IMG/VR virus record: IMGVR_UViG_3300010157_000245
Location: 1-24,211 of that record
Direction: 5' to 3' (one strand)
Source: a virus
DNA: 24,211 nucleotides
Of this stretch, positions 7,735-15,204 are shown piece after piece. The position numbers and the translations under genes are program-made. Below the pieces are notes generated by a model that worked only from the letters and a program-made list of their open reading frames with translations, made no database searches and was not told where the DNA came from. Numbering within the stretch: position 1 is the first letter of the stretch; each line of letters opens with the position of its first letter.

Positions 7735-8815
7735 AACCTTCCATTGCTATCAGAATGTATTTTCCATATTTGGCATGGAAACGATCAAAGTTCTTCAACT
7801 TACTAGCATCAAACGGCAGTTTGTAAGTAGTCAACGCAACTTTAGAAGCCATAACAGTCAACTCAGTTGGAAAGTTATCCATAATAAACGCAAAGAAATT
7901 GTCTGCTTGAGCGTCCCAATCTTTAACTTTCTTGTCATACGCATCCTGTAATTCATAGCACAGGCTAATGCTCAATGAATACATAGCGGAAATTTCTTTA
8001 ATCTTACAAGAAGTAACTGTACCTTTTAGGATAGCAGTTGGATCAGGCATCTGTTTAGCAACACGACGGTGTGCCATAAACTTAATTGCCAGTCCTTCAC
8101 CAATTGCACCAGCCACCAGGTCGGTCAATGTAGATTCATCCAAGTCGTCATCTGTCAACAGTTCGCTAACAAAACTCCAGCTACGTGGTGTAGCAAAGGC
8201 ACGGCTTGGAGATTTTGGATCAAAGTCGTACAAATCTTGCTTGGCAAAACCAACATAACCAACAACTTGCTCATGCACCTTGTTCTTAACTGCCCATTCT
8301 TGCCAATCTTCGTAGTCTGATTTCAATTCAACGTGAACAAAACGGTTAGCCAACGGAGCAGGCATACGATATGTAACACCTTTATCGCCATCGCGGTTAC
8401 CAGCTGCAACAATACTCACGCCTTTTGGCAAATGGTATGTGCCAACACGACGATTAAGCACCAATTGGAATGCTGCTGCCTGTGTAGCAGGAGCCGCAGA
8501 GTTCAACTCATCCAAGAACAGGATAGCAGTAGAATCTGGATCTGTAGGCAGTTCTGCAGGAGGTGCCCAAGTCATTGTATTAGACGTGGAGTTGTAATAT
8601 GGAATACCTTTAATGTCAGTGGGTTCCCAAAGACTCAGACGAACGTCGATAACTTCGCGTCCTTGTTCGTCGCCTAGTTGTTTAACAATATCGGACTTGC
8701 CAATACCGGGAGGACCCCACATAAACACTGGACGCTGGATTTTAACGCATTTACGAATGCTCCGTTTTGCCTGATTAGGAGTAACGGTGCGAGTGGTACT
8801 AATTGCTTCTGCCAT
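7733..8815 (-). CDS. MoxR-type AAA+ ATPase
   Basis: A 360-aa AAA+ ATPase of the MoxR family (MoxR/CbbQ-like). The Walker A motif GPPGIGKS is at 34-41, Walker B ILFLDE at 98-103 and the sensor region AAGNRDGD near 157-164, followed by RFVHVEL as a likely arginine-finger region. MoxR ATPases are molecular chaperones that pair with VWA proteins to insert cofactors or remodel complexes. The next gene encodes exactly such a VWA protein, which supports a functional pair. The start follows a ~60-base leader and shares the leader end TACACTATG with the VWA gene. A consensus promoter precedes it and an intrinsic terminator begins at its stop. Family assignment is firm; the substrate in the phage cycle is unknown. 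Confidence 0.92.
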   Translation of the reverse strand: MAEAISTTRTVTPNQAKRSIRKCVKIQRPVFMWGPPGIGKSDIVKQLGDEQGREVIDVRLSLWEPTDIKGIPYYNSTSNTMTWAPPAELPTDPDSTAILFLDELNSAAPATQAAAFQLVLNRRVGTYHLPKGVSIVAAGNRDGDKGVTYRMPAPLANRFVHVELKSDYEDWQEWAVKNKVHEQVVGYVGFAKQDLYDFDPKSPSRAFATPRSWSFVSELLTDDDLDESTLTDLVAGAIGEGLAIKFMAHRRVAKQMPDPTAILKGTVTSCKIKEISAMYSLSISLCYELQDAYDKKVKDWDAQADNFFAFIMDNFPTELTVMASKVALTTYKLPFDASKLKNFDRFHAKYGKYILIAMEG

Positions 8816-8874
8816 AGTGTAATCTTTCTAAAAATTAAATTAATATTGTAGCGGTTTGCTGCTCCAATAAAATA

Positions 8875-8903
8875 ATTATACAGCAATCTTCGCTTTATGT
8901 CAA
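8875..8903 (-). promoter_or_regulatory. Perfect-consensus sigma70 promoter of the MoxR-like gene
   Basis: The minus strand reads TTGACA (8903-8898), 17 bases, TATAAT (8880-8875): both hexamers and the spacer match the consensus exactly. The -35 box overlaps the TGA stop (8902-8900) of the upstream gene. Expected transcription start is about 55-60 bases before the ATG. Confidence 0.93.
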
Positions 8904-9280
8904 GTCATTTCTGCAGATCTTTTATGTGCTCTTTGAATTTTTTCCAAATTTCCAGAGAATAAAATCAGCTGAATAGCCATTCTTTCTCCAAACAGGTAGA
9001 TTTCTTTTGGAGTTAGATAAAATGGGCAGTCAATATTGTTATCTATCCATAGTAATAATGCATTAGAAAGGAACATAGGATCCTCAAAAACCACTCTATG
9101 GCATTTAATATCAGCTTTTAAAAGGCTTTCGTATCCTTGATCAGTTAACCCAAGTCCACCTTTATTCTTGAGTCTAGGGTTTAGCCAAATAGTTCGACGA
9201 AGTTTATCAATGGATTTATCGTCAACAGGAAAATTTAGTTGTTCTGCTACTATCTTAGTAATTTTAAGTTTTAGGTTCAT
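8900..9280 (-). CDS. Conserved phage protein of unknown function
   Basis: A 126-aa soluble protein, starting MNLKLKITKIVAEQLNFP, with an IDKLRRTIWLN helix, YESLLKADIKCHRVVFEDP, a Trp/Asp-containing segment NALLLWIDNNIDCPFYLTP and a basic C-terminus. I recognise no catalytic motif. I chose the ATG at 9280; an in-frame GTG at 9295 would add five residues. A small hairpin (GGTGA, five A, TCACC) lies directly before this ATG. It overlaps the preceding gene by 17 bases and its stop overlaps the -35 box of the MoxR promoter. Confidence 0.65.
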   Translation of the reverse strand: MNLKLKITKIVAEQLNFPVDDKSIDKLRRTIWLNPRLKNKGGLGLTDQGYESLLKADIKCHRVVFEDPMFLSNALLLWIDNNIDCPFYLTPKEIYLFGERMAIQLILFSGNLEKIQRAHKRSAEMT

Positions 9281-9620
9281 CGGTGATTTTTTCACCAGTT
9301 GTTAGTTTGTATACAGAAAACTCCGTTGTGCCAAACATTTTGTTTAACTTTTCTGACAAATTAAATGCATGTCCGCTGTTGGCAAACGAAACTTTCTTAT
9401 ATTTTGCTCCTATATCCTGTGCAACTATACTACTGGTTTTTAGATTAATCGGTTTATCTTTGTAAAAAACTGACCATACGGCATCAGACTCTAAAACTTG
9501 ATCAGTTTTGTAGGATTTTTTATTTGTTATTTCTAACAGAATGGTTGGTTTAGGTCTGCTCAAAGTATACGCTCCAATAGTGCGTATATATTTAGCGGTT
9601 TTCCTAAAACTTTCCACCAT
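9264..9620 (-). CDS. Unknown phage protein in an overlapping gene chain
   Basis: A 118-aa basic protein (MVESFRKTAKYIRTIGAYTL at the N-terminus) with many Lys, Ser and Thr residues and alternating hydrophobic positions that suggest beta strands. There is no signal peptide, membrane segment or known motif. It starts 17 bases inside the 71-aa gene and ends 17 bases inside the next gene, so translation is probably coupled on both sides. Function is unknown. Confidence 0.6.
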   Translation of the reverse strand: MVESFRKTAKYIRTIGAYTLSRPKPTILLEITNKKSYKTDQVLESDAVWSVFYKDKPINLKTSSIVAQDIGAKYKKVSFANSGHAFNLSEKLNKMFGTTEFSVYKLTTGEKITDEPKT

Positions 9621-9819
9621 CCATTTTAACTTCTACAGTAGATGATGCTGCTGCAAGATGATCTAGTTGCCCAGATAGTCTAGTCATTACTACTGCTAGA
9701 CTATGCTGTAAGTCGGATGCTTCTTTAATACTCAATGTTACAACTTTTTGATTGCTTTTAATTGCAATTCTAGTTTTATCTAAGAAGTCTTCAATAGGTA
9801 ACGTGTTAAGTTGTTTCAT
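9604..9819 (-). CDS. Small unknown protein in an overlapping gene chain
   Basis: A 71-aa protein with a likely long helix: IKEASDLQHSLAVVMTRLSG followed by QLDHLAAASSTVEVKMDGG. The heptad-like spacing of Leu and Val suits a small coiled-coil or dimeric partner protein. It overlaps the upstream gene by 14 bases and the downstream one by 17 bases. I cannot assign a function. Confidence 0.6.
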   Translation of the reverse strand: MKQLNTLPIEDFLDKTRIAIKSNQKVVTLSIKEASDLQHSLAVVMTRLSGQLDHLAAASSTVEVKMDGGKF

Positions 9820-10288
9820 TTTTGTTTAATGTGTTAAGAACGGCCTTCATTTCTTGTGAAGTTTTAAATGGGCCTTGATACGGATTCCGTTCAAGAGTGA
9901 TTAATTTTGGGCAATAACTACGTAACCAACCTTTTTGGAATTGTATAACATAGTATCCTGCACAGTATCTACTCTTACTTTTAAGATTTTTTGTATAAAG
10001 CGGAAGCCGACTTTTAACATTGTATACTGGATTATACGGTTTAGTTCTACATGGATAATTGTAGATAGTATGTGTAAGGGGTTCTATCTCAAACTTTTGC
10101 GACTTCTTCTTATCAACTGTTGCTAAATTATCAACAATCTCTTTATAGTTGTCAATTTCAACAGTCTTACCACGCCGCAAGAATATATAACCTTTCTTGC
10201 TTTTAGCAATAGAGCCAATTTTCTTGCCGCTATCTTCAATGATCCATTCTTTATTAGGGATTAATACTTTTGAAATTGTTGCATTCAT
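9806..10288 (-). CDS. Conserved phage protein of unknown function
   Basis: A 160-aa basic protein. The N-terminus (VLIPNKEWIIEDSGKKIG) resembles a small beta domain. The more distinctive C-terminal part has YNYPCRTKPYNPVYNVKSRL, PLYTKNLKSKSRYCAGYYVI and a cysteine/lysine segment GWLRSYCPKLITL. I recall this second half from marine T4-like phages, always without known function. Two Cys-containing segments hint at a structural metal, but spacing does not match a familiar zinc finger. It is joined to the exonuclease gene by an ATGA overlap, so a nucleic-acid role is possible but unproved. Confidence 0.65.
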   Translation of the reverse strand: MNATISKVLIPNKEWIIEDSGKKIGSIAKSKKGYIFLRRGKTVEIDNYKEIVDNLATVDKKKSQKFEIEPLTHTIYNYPCRTKPYNPVYNVKSRLPLYTKNLKSKSRYCAGYYVIQFQKGWLRSYCPKLITLERNPYQGPFKTSQEMKAVLNTLNKNETT

Positions 10289-11277
10289 GCTACATACCTC
10301 GCATTAAGTGGTTCAGCGTAACTAGTGATTTGCTCACTAATCTTAACTAGATCATATTCGGAACATAGTTTTAACAAACGCACTCCAACCTGTGCAATGT
10401 TCTTTTCTGCTGTTGTAGCTGTACTGATTGTTTCGTTGATTAAAATCTTAATATCAGCAGGTTGTGCAGACAAATCACAAAGTTGTACATTACGATTGTA
10501 ATCATCTAACACTTTATGCTCAACACCTTCGTGGTCTGACCAACGCTGTAACATCATGTTGTTCCAAGAGTAGCCTTTTGAGTTGCGATCTTCAAATGCT
10601 TCACGGAGACCAACTTTATTCTTTGTACCCTTCTCGCGAACACCCGGATAAGCACTAAAGATATTATCACTTGTATCGCCGCGCATACATTTTTCAAAAA
10701 GTAACCATTGTGGATCAGGAGCAGGCTTTACTTCTCCAGTTTTTTTATCTTTAATTCTCTTACCTTTATCGTCAAAGTACCCTTCGTGTGTAGTTGTAAT
10801 TTGCATCACACCGTTATATTGTTTGACATTGGGCGCAATTAATTGTGCAAAGTCACCATCAGTTGAGATTACAACATGAGTATCATCTGGATGACTTTTA
10901 ACCCAACCACCAATTAGATCATCTGCTTCTAATTGAGGATGCTGTAATACAGTACAATTGGTCTTGTTAGTAATATAATCTTTAAACTGATCAAACGTTT
11001 CCCAAAATACTCGGTCTTCTTCTGCCTCTCGTGGACTTTGAGCAGCACGAGCTTCAGTACGTTGTCGCTTGTAAGGAGCATATACATCCTTACGCCAGCT
11101 ACGCCCCTCTAAAAAGAAGATAACGTGATCGCCTTTAAATTCGCGCCACGCTTTTCGCACACTGCCTAATACTGTGGCAAGACTCATTCCGATCTTATCA
11201 TTCAAGTCGCCACGAGTAGCGTGTCTTGCCCGAAAGAATGTGTTTGCTGTATCTACAAGAATATATGTTTTGTTCAT
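10285..11277 (-). CDS. T4 RNase H-like 5'-3' exonuclease / flap endonuclease
   Basis: A 330-aa protein of the FEN/5' nuclease family, which in T4-like phages removes RNA primers and 5' flaps during lagging-strand synthesis. Acidic metal-binding motifs appear in order: LVDT (Asp 9), FFLEGRSWRKDVYAPYKRQR with the substrate-gripping basic residues, EADD at 117-120, STDGD at 138-142 and GDTSDN at 200-205, followed by the helix-hairpin-helix region YPGV. In the second motif Glu replaces the Asp more usual in FFDG. It starts with a TAATG overlap to the upstream 117-aa gene and lies in the operon fed from the clamp promoter. Confidence 0.88.
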   Translation of the reverse strand: MNKTYILVDTANTFFRARHATRGDLNDKIGMSLATVLGSVRKAWREFKGDHVIFFLEGRSWRKDVYAPYKRQRTEARAAQSPREAEEDRVFWETFDQFKDYITNKTNCTVLQHPQLEADDLIGGWVKSHPDDTHVVISTDGDFAQLIAPNVKQYNGVMQITTTHEGYFDDKGKRIKDKKTGEVKPAPDPQWLLFEKCMRGDTSDNIFSAYPGVREKGTKNKVGLREAFEDRNSKGYSWNNMMLQRWSDHEGVEHKVLDDYNRNVQLCDLSAQPADIKILINETISTATTAEKNIAQVGVRLLKLCSEYDLVKISEQITSYAEPLNARYVA

Positions 11278-11630
11278 TAAGAAATCTCTGTTCGTCCATC
11301 GCCAATATTATTGACATTAATATAACCACTTCCACGTTTATCCATGTTTACTCCGGACTCAGTTCCTATATTTCTGCATAGGTCCTGAAACCATTGATCA
11401 ACTACAGATTCATCTGTATCTCCTTGATATCCGTTTGTTCTTAATTGTAGCACAAAGTATTCATTCCAGTCAAGTTCAAAGAATCCGTTGCGGATGTCAT
11501 CTTTATTAACATGAGTGTCCAGTACAGCTATCCACGGCTCTTTCTTTGCAGTTGCAATTTCTTTTGCTGTTTTTTCAATAATACCAGTTGTTTCTGGTTT
11601 GCTAAACATTTTTTTAATAAAATTAATCAT
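11277..11630 (-). CDS. Conserved phage protein of unknown function
   Basis: A 117-aa protein. I start it at the ATG at 11630 because GAGG lies six bases before it and the upstream gene ends there in an ATGA overlap; a longer frame of 124 aa has no such site. The N-terminus is basic (MINFIKKMFSK). The conserved-looking core is GFFELDWNEYFVLQLRTNGY followed by DESVVDQWFQDLCRNIG. I recall this core in marine T4-like phages but not its job. It is tightly coupled to the exonuclease gene. Confidence 0.7.
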   Translation of the reverse strand: MINFIKKMFSKPETTGIIEKTAKEIATAKKEPWIAVLDTHVNKDDIRNGFFELDWNEYFVLQLRTNGYQGDTDESVVDQWFQDLCRNIGTESGVNMDKRGSGYINVNNIGDGRTEIS

Positions 11631-11869
11631 TGTTTTCCTCTTAACATCCAAAATAAAAATTCTGACTTCTCTATGTAGTAATCACCATGTACAACAAGAT
11701 TCATATCTTCTCTAACTTGTCGCGATCCTTTGTAACACTGTTTACCCCATAGTGACTTTCCAGATAGATAACACTTTCTTGGAAGCCAGCATAGCTGCAA
11801 CTTCCAATTGTTTACTCGATATAGTCCCCATTCTTGAGGTTCAAGATCTACTAGGTCATCCATTGGCAT
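11627..11869 (-). CDS. Small Trp-rich protein of unknown function
   Basis: An 80-aa protein with acidic start (MPMDDLVDLEPQEW) and a Trp/Cys/Lys-rich body: WKLQLCWLPRKCYLSGKSLW and SEFLFWMLRG near the end. The three Cys residues do not form a standard metal motif. It starts with a TAATG overlap to the membrane peptide gene and ends with an ATGA overlap, strong signs that it is translated. Function is unknown. Confidence 0.65.
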   Translation of the reverse strand: MPMDDLVDLEPQEWGLYRVNNWKLQLCWLPRKCYLSGKSLWGKQCYKGSRQVREDMNLVVHGDYYIEKSEFLFWMLRGKQ

Positions 11870-11964
11870 TATTCTCTATCCACTCTAGATTCTTCGTTAG
11901 AACGATAGCACATATATAGTACACCTACTATATATCCAAGTAAGAATCCCCAAAAGAATGTCAT
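11869..11964 (-). CDS. 31-residue single-span membrane peptide
   Basis: A short gene encoding MTFFWGFLLGYIVGVLYMC followed by a charged tail (YRSNEESRVDRE). Residues 2-19 form one membrane span with a Gly-x3-Gly-x3-Gly-like face, and the tail would lie in the cytoplasm. The start overlaps the queE stop (TGATG) and the stop overlaps the next start (TAATG), the same coupling used by its neighbours, which supports real translation. The role is unknown. Confidence 0.6.
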   Translation of the reverse strand: MTFFWGFLLGYIVGVLYMCYRSNEESRVDRE

Positions 11965-12815
11965 CAAGTGCCCCACTCGTTCTTAAACAACGGAACCTGC
12001 AATCGATCACTGTAACGCACGCCTGCGTTCATTGCCATAATAGCCACTGCCTTGTTGTTTAGTGCATAGACACTTTCTACACCACCAACTGGCATTAGAT
12101 AAACGTGTCCTTCAAATCCTGCATCACGGAATTGTTTAGTTGCTTTCATAGCATCTTCAAAGTCTTGTTCAGTAGCAATAACAAACTTCAAATATGCTGT
12201 GCCAACTTCTTCATATTCACATACAACTTCTGGACAAATAGCATCTTCCCACTTCTCACCACTGCAAGGTAGTTTAGCACTTACACTGAATGTAAGTTCT
12301 TTACCCACTTCGCTATTCCACTTGGTCAAATAGCTTTTAAATTCTGGAGTAAGCTTCTGAGTACCATTTGTTTCAAAGGTGATCTCTTTCAACGCCTTCA
12401 TTTTAGGATTGTTCAGCAAGTCTGGATAAGCACGTTGCCAACCTAACAATGGCTCACCACCTGTGATAACAAGATGTTCATCCTTCCATTCATGATATGG
12501 AATAATTTCCATAATGCGATCTGTAATTGCTTCGCTAGTAAGCATTGGACTAAGATCCTTAAAGTCGGGATGCCAACTAGCATAGCTGTCACACCCTGTA
12601 CTAACTAACGGTAGTTCATTATACTCTTTAAATGGATGCATAGCATTCATAACAGCAATGGTGTCTGCCTCTTTGCTTAGTTCACCCCGTGGCATACCAA
12701 AGCCCCTACAAGAAAAATTACAACCAAAGGTTCTAAGGAACACGCTGGGCACCCCCATATATCTGCCTTCTCCCTGTATACTATAAAACAATTCTGCAAT
12801 TTTAATTTTTGACAT
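11964..12815 (-). CDS. queE: 7-carboxy-7-deazaguanine synthase (QueE-like radical SAM enzyme)
   Basis: QueE converts 6-carboxy-tetrahydropterin to 7-carboxy-7-deazaguanine, the first deazapurine of the queuosine/preQ0 pathway. The 283-aa protein starts like QueE (IAELFYSIQGEGRYMGVPSV), has the QueE arginine-threonine step before GCNFSC, and the SAM-binding ITGGEP at 117-122. The iron-sulfur cysteines are unusual: C32 and C36 are followed by the third, in GCDSYASW (C75), only after 38 residues instead of two. The other parts match QueE well, so I read this as an insertion in the cluster loop. It sits two bases after the epimerase gene in the operon with the transglycosylase. Confidence 0.85.
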   Translation of the reverse strand: MSKIKIAELFYSIQGEGRYMGVPSVFLRTFGCNFSCRGFGMPRGELSKEADTIAVMNAMHPFKEYNELPLVSTGCDSYASWHPDFKDLSPMLTSEAITDRIMEIIPYHEWKDEHLVITGGEPLLGWQRAYPDLLNNPKMKALKEITFETNGTQKLTPEFKSYLTKWNSEVGKELTFSVSAKLPCSGEKWEDAICPEVVCEYEEVGTAYLKFVIATEQDFEDAMKATKQFRDAGFEGHVYLMPVGGVESVYALNNKAVAIMAMNAGVRYSDRLQVPLFKNEWGT

Positions 12816-12816
12816 A

Positions 12817-13797
12817 TTATATTTTTTTCATCCAATCTAAAGTAGTTGATACTATTGTATCTAACTGGCTATATTTAGGTTTCCATTGAGTATCAGAAAT
12901 AAAACATTGCGGATCTGCAATTAATTTATCAGGGTCACCAAACCTTCTAGGACCAAAATTATAATCAACTGCTTGACCTATAGCAGAGTTAACTGCCTGT
13001 AATATTTCGATATTACTTATACCTTTACCTGTACCTAAATTGTACGCTTTAAATGTACTATAGTCAAGTGTGTTAGCAAGTAACAATGCCTGAACATGAG
13101 CATCTGCAATATCGGATACATGCAAATAATCTCTTATACAGGTGCCGTCAGGAGTTAGAAAGTCATTACCATTAATAGTTAGTGTACTTTTTTCTAAAGC
13201 ACTTTGTACTACCCTTGGAATTAAATGGGTGTCATTCCAGTTATTTCCTAATTCGCCTTCGGGATCACATCCAGATGCATTAAAATATCTTAGTGCAATA
13301 CCTTTGTGTCCATATGCACGAACATGACTTTCAATTATGTATTCACACATTTTCTTGCTATGTCCATATGGACTAACGGGTATACCTTGTGCAGATTCCG
13401 CAATAGGAACAATACAATCATTACCATATGTTGCAGCACTACTACTAAAAATAATAGTACCAGTCCACCCAGCTTGAGAAAGATCGTCTAGCATTTGATT
13501 TGTCTTAGCCACATTGTTATTATAATACTCGCCAGGATTGTCTATGCTAGGACCAACAAGACTTGTACCAGCAATATGTATAATTGCATCAACGTTGTTT
13601 ATTTTGGCAACTTTTGCAGTAATATTTACAAAGTCATCAACAATCAATTCATCTAAGAATTGAGCAGCAGCTGGAATTGTCATTTCACGATCAATACCAA
13701 TTACACGATATCCAGCACGACGAAAGGCCTTGGCGGTATGACTACCGATAAAGCCCATCGCACCTGTGATAATTACTTGTTTAGTATTTTGTGTCAC
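12817..13797 (-). CDS. GalE-like UDP-sugar 4-epimerase (SDR family)
   Basis: A 326-aa extended short-chain dehydrogenase. The NAD-binding TGAMGFIGSH is at 11-20, the SSSAATYG serine segment at ~118-125 and the catalytic YGHSK (Tyr 144, Lys 148) follows. LRYFNASGCDPEGELG, a GalE signature, and RDYLHVSDIADAH are present, so UDP-glucose/UDP-galactose interconversion is the best guess, although related UDP-sugars are possible. The start is GTG, 17 bases inside the glycosyltransferase gene, with no clear ribosome binding site. The pairing suggests it makes the sugar donor for that transferase. Confidence 0.88.
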   Translation of the reverse strand: MTQNTKQVIITGAMGFIGSHTAKAFRRAGYRVIGIDREMTIPAAAQFLDELIVDDFVNITAKVAKINNVDAIIHIAGTSLVGPSIDNPGEYYNNNVAKTNQMLDDLSQAGWTGTIIFSSSAATYGNDCIVPIAESAQGIPVSPYGHSKKMCEYIIESHVRAYGHKGIALRYFNASGCDPEGELGNNWNDTHLIPRVVQSALEKSTLTINGNDFLTPDGTCIRDYLHVSDIADAHVQALLLANTLDYSTFKAYNLGTGKGISNIEILQAVNSAIGQAVDYNFGPRRFGDPDKLIADPQCFISDTQWKPKYSQLDTIVSTTLDWMKKI

Positions 13798-14956
13798 GAG
13801 TATGTTTTCTGTAGTCAGTACTCATACGCAACATATCTTCGCCGTTACCCTGCAAAATATCAATTACACGATCAATAGTACCATCATTATAATCACTGAT
13901 CTTGCCCATGTTAGGATGAGGTGTATCCAATAATGCATCTAACTTATCCATTGCATCTTCTATACTCCAAGGAACATAGAGTCGAGTATGGTCATTAGAA
14001 AAAGTTTCAGGGAAAGACCGATAAGCAGGGTATAGAACATTACACCCAAGACTATCTGCTTCACTGACTGTGTTGGAAACCCAATCTTGAAGGGCGCAAT
14101 TAAACACAACACGGCTATCATTAACAATATTATAGTAATCATTCTTTTCCAAGTCCTCGTAGATAGTAAGTTTACCCTGTGCAACCATTTTGCGGGTTCG
14201 TTGCATATAGCTTTCGCTGTTGGATTTTAACTTGCCACCACTACATACACAAAATTCAATTTCTGGAGATCCTGGTTGAGCATTCCATGCTTCAATAAGG
14301 TCCATGTAAAAGTCTGGTTGCTTCTCTTGATCCCAACGTGCAGAAAATACCACACGCATTTTGCGCTCATTAAAAGGCCTGATACTTGCCACACGACTTT
14401 GTACTTCAGCCTTGCCAAATGCTAATCCTGAAATATTGTAGATTGGAGCCTGCCATCCTGCAATCTTCATGTGCATTACCATTTCTTCATTAGTAGCAAG
14501 TATACCATCTACAAACGAGTCGACCATGTACTCATATGCTGCCATAAAATGCTGCATACCCCATACATGGACAAAATCGTCAGGATCAATAGACTGTGCG
14601 AGACAACGAACAAAAATTCTTGGTCTTGATGCCTCTGGAATCTGTTTAAGGATGTACGGTAAAGATTCAATTCCGGGTTGAAACATGTCCTCAAAGTAGA
14701 TAACATCTTCATTGTTCAGTTCCCCGGCCTTCATCATCTTAACTAGATTCATTAGTTGGCTCATACCAAAGTATGTTCGACCGTGTGCATCTAATACTTG
14801 TCCAGTTACAATGGCTTGATCGTTACTAAGTGTTTCACCGGGCACAATGACATAGTCAATGCGCCGACGATCAAATACAGCAGTATTCCAATCTTGTAAC
14901 TGTAGAGTATAGCGAGCCTTATATGGCTCCAACCCCATATAATATAACTTACGCAT
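13781..14956 (-). CDS. Glycosyltransferase, GT-B type (GT4-like)
   Basis: A 391-aa protein without membrane segments. The C-terminal half looks like a nucleotide-sugar domain: MRVVFSARWDQEKQPDFYMD (the GR/K-type strand-helix of GT4 enzymes) and then CALQDWVSNTVSEADSLGCN with the EADSLG donor-binding helix, followed by YRSFPE. The N-terminal half has VTGQVLDAHGRTYFG and EDVIYFEDMFQPGIESLPYI. Similar enzymes occur in marine T4-like phages, where the acceptor is not known to me. The neighbours (GalE-like, QueE, TGT-like) suggest that the acceptor is a modified base; a virion or host glycan is the main alternative. It begins with a TAATG overlap to the 78-aa gene. Confidence 0.78.
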   Translation of the reverse strand: MRKLYYMGLEPYKARYTLQLQDWNTAVFDRRRIDYVIVPGETLSNDQAIVTGQVLDAHGRTYFGMSQLMNLVKMMKAGELNNEDVIYFEDMFQPGIESLPYILKQIPEASRPRIFVRCLAQSIDPDDFVHVWGMQHFMAAYEYMVDSFVDGILATNEEMVMHMKIAGWQAPIYNISGLAFGKAEVQSRVASIRPFNERKMRVVFSARWDQEKQPDFYMDLIEAWNAQPGSPEIEFCVCSGGKLKSNSESYMQRTRKMVAQGKLTIYEDLEKNDYYNIVNDSRVVFNCALQDWVSNTVSEADSLGCNVLYPAYRSFPETFSNDHTRLYVPWSIEDAMDKLDALLDTPHPNMGKISDYNDGTIDRVIDILQGNGEDMLRMSTDYRKHTRDTKY

Positions 14957-15192
14957 TATTGATCCTGATATTCACGTTGGGGCTTGCCAGATGATTCACG
15001 ACGTGCTTTACGTTGTAGATATTCTTGCTCTTGTTGGAAACGACGATAGTCATTAGAACGATATAGATCTTTTTCATTATATGGAAGAAGATTGAAACGG
15101 CAGTGATCAAGCCAAGCATCTAGGTCTTCAAAGATGCGAGTCACTTCGGGTTTCATACGGAGGGTTTTTTGGATAAAAGCAGGTTGTGCCAT
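14956..15192 (-). CDS. Small basic conserved protein of unknown function
   Basis: A 78-aa protein starting MAQPAFIQKTLRMKPEVTRI and containing FEDLDAWLDHCRFNLLPYNE, then an Arg/Gln-rich helical tail ending SSGKPQREYQDQ. The tail could bind nucleic acid. The protein lies between the QueD-like gene and the glycosyltransferase and shares a TAATG junction with the latter. I recall relatives in marine T4-like phages without assigned role. Confidence 0.7.
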   Translation of the reverse strand: MAQPAFIQKTLRMKPEVTRIFEDLDAWLDHCRFNLLPYNEKDLYRSNDYRRFQQEQEYLQRKARRESSGKPQREYQDQ

Positions 15193-15204
15193 TTTGTTTT
15201 CTTA

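Noticed and set aside
8674-8886. A 70-codon minus-strand frame overlapping the start of the MoxR-like gene
   Set aside because: It would cover the consensus promoter and leader and run through the Walker A region in another frame; nothing supports its product.
9282-9296. Hairpin GGTGA-TTTTT-TCACC as a terminator
   Set aside because: The stem is only five base pairs, has no T run after it and lies inside the coding region of the upstream gene; it might affect translation start at most.
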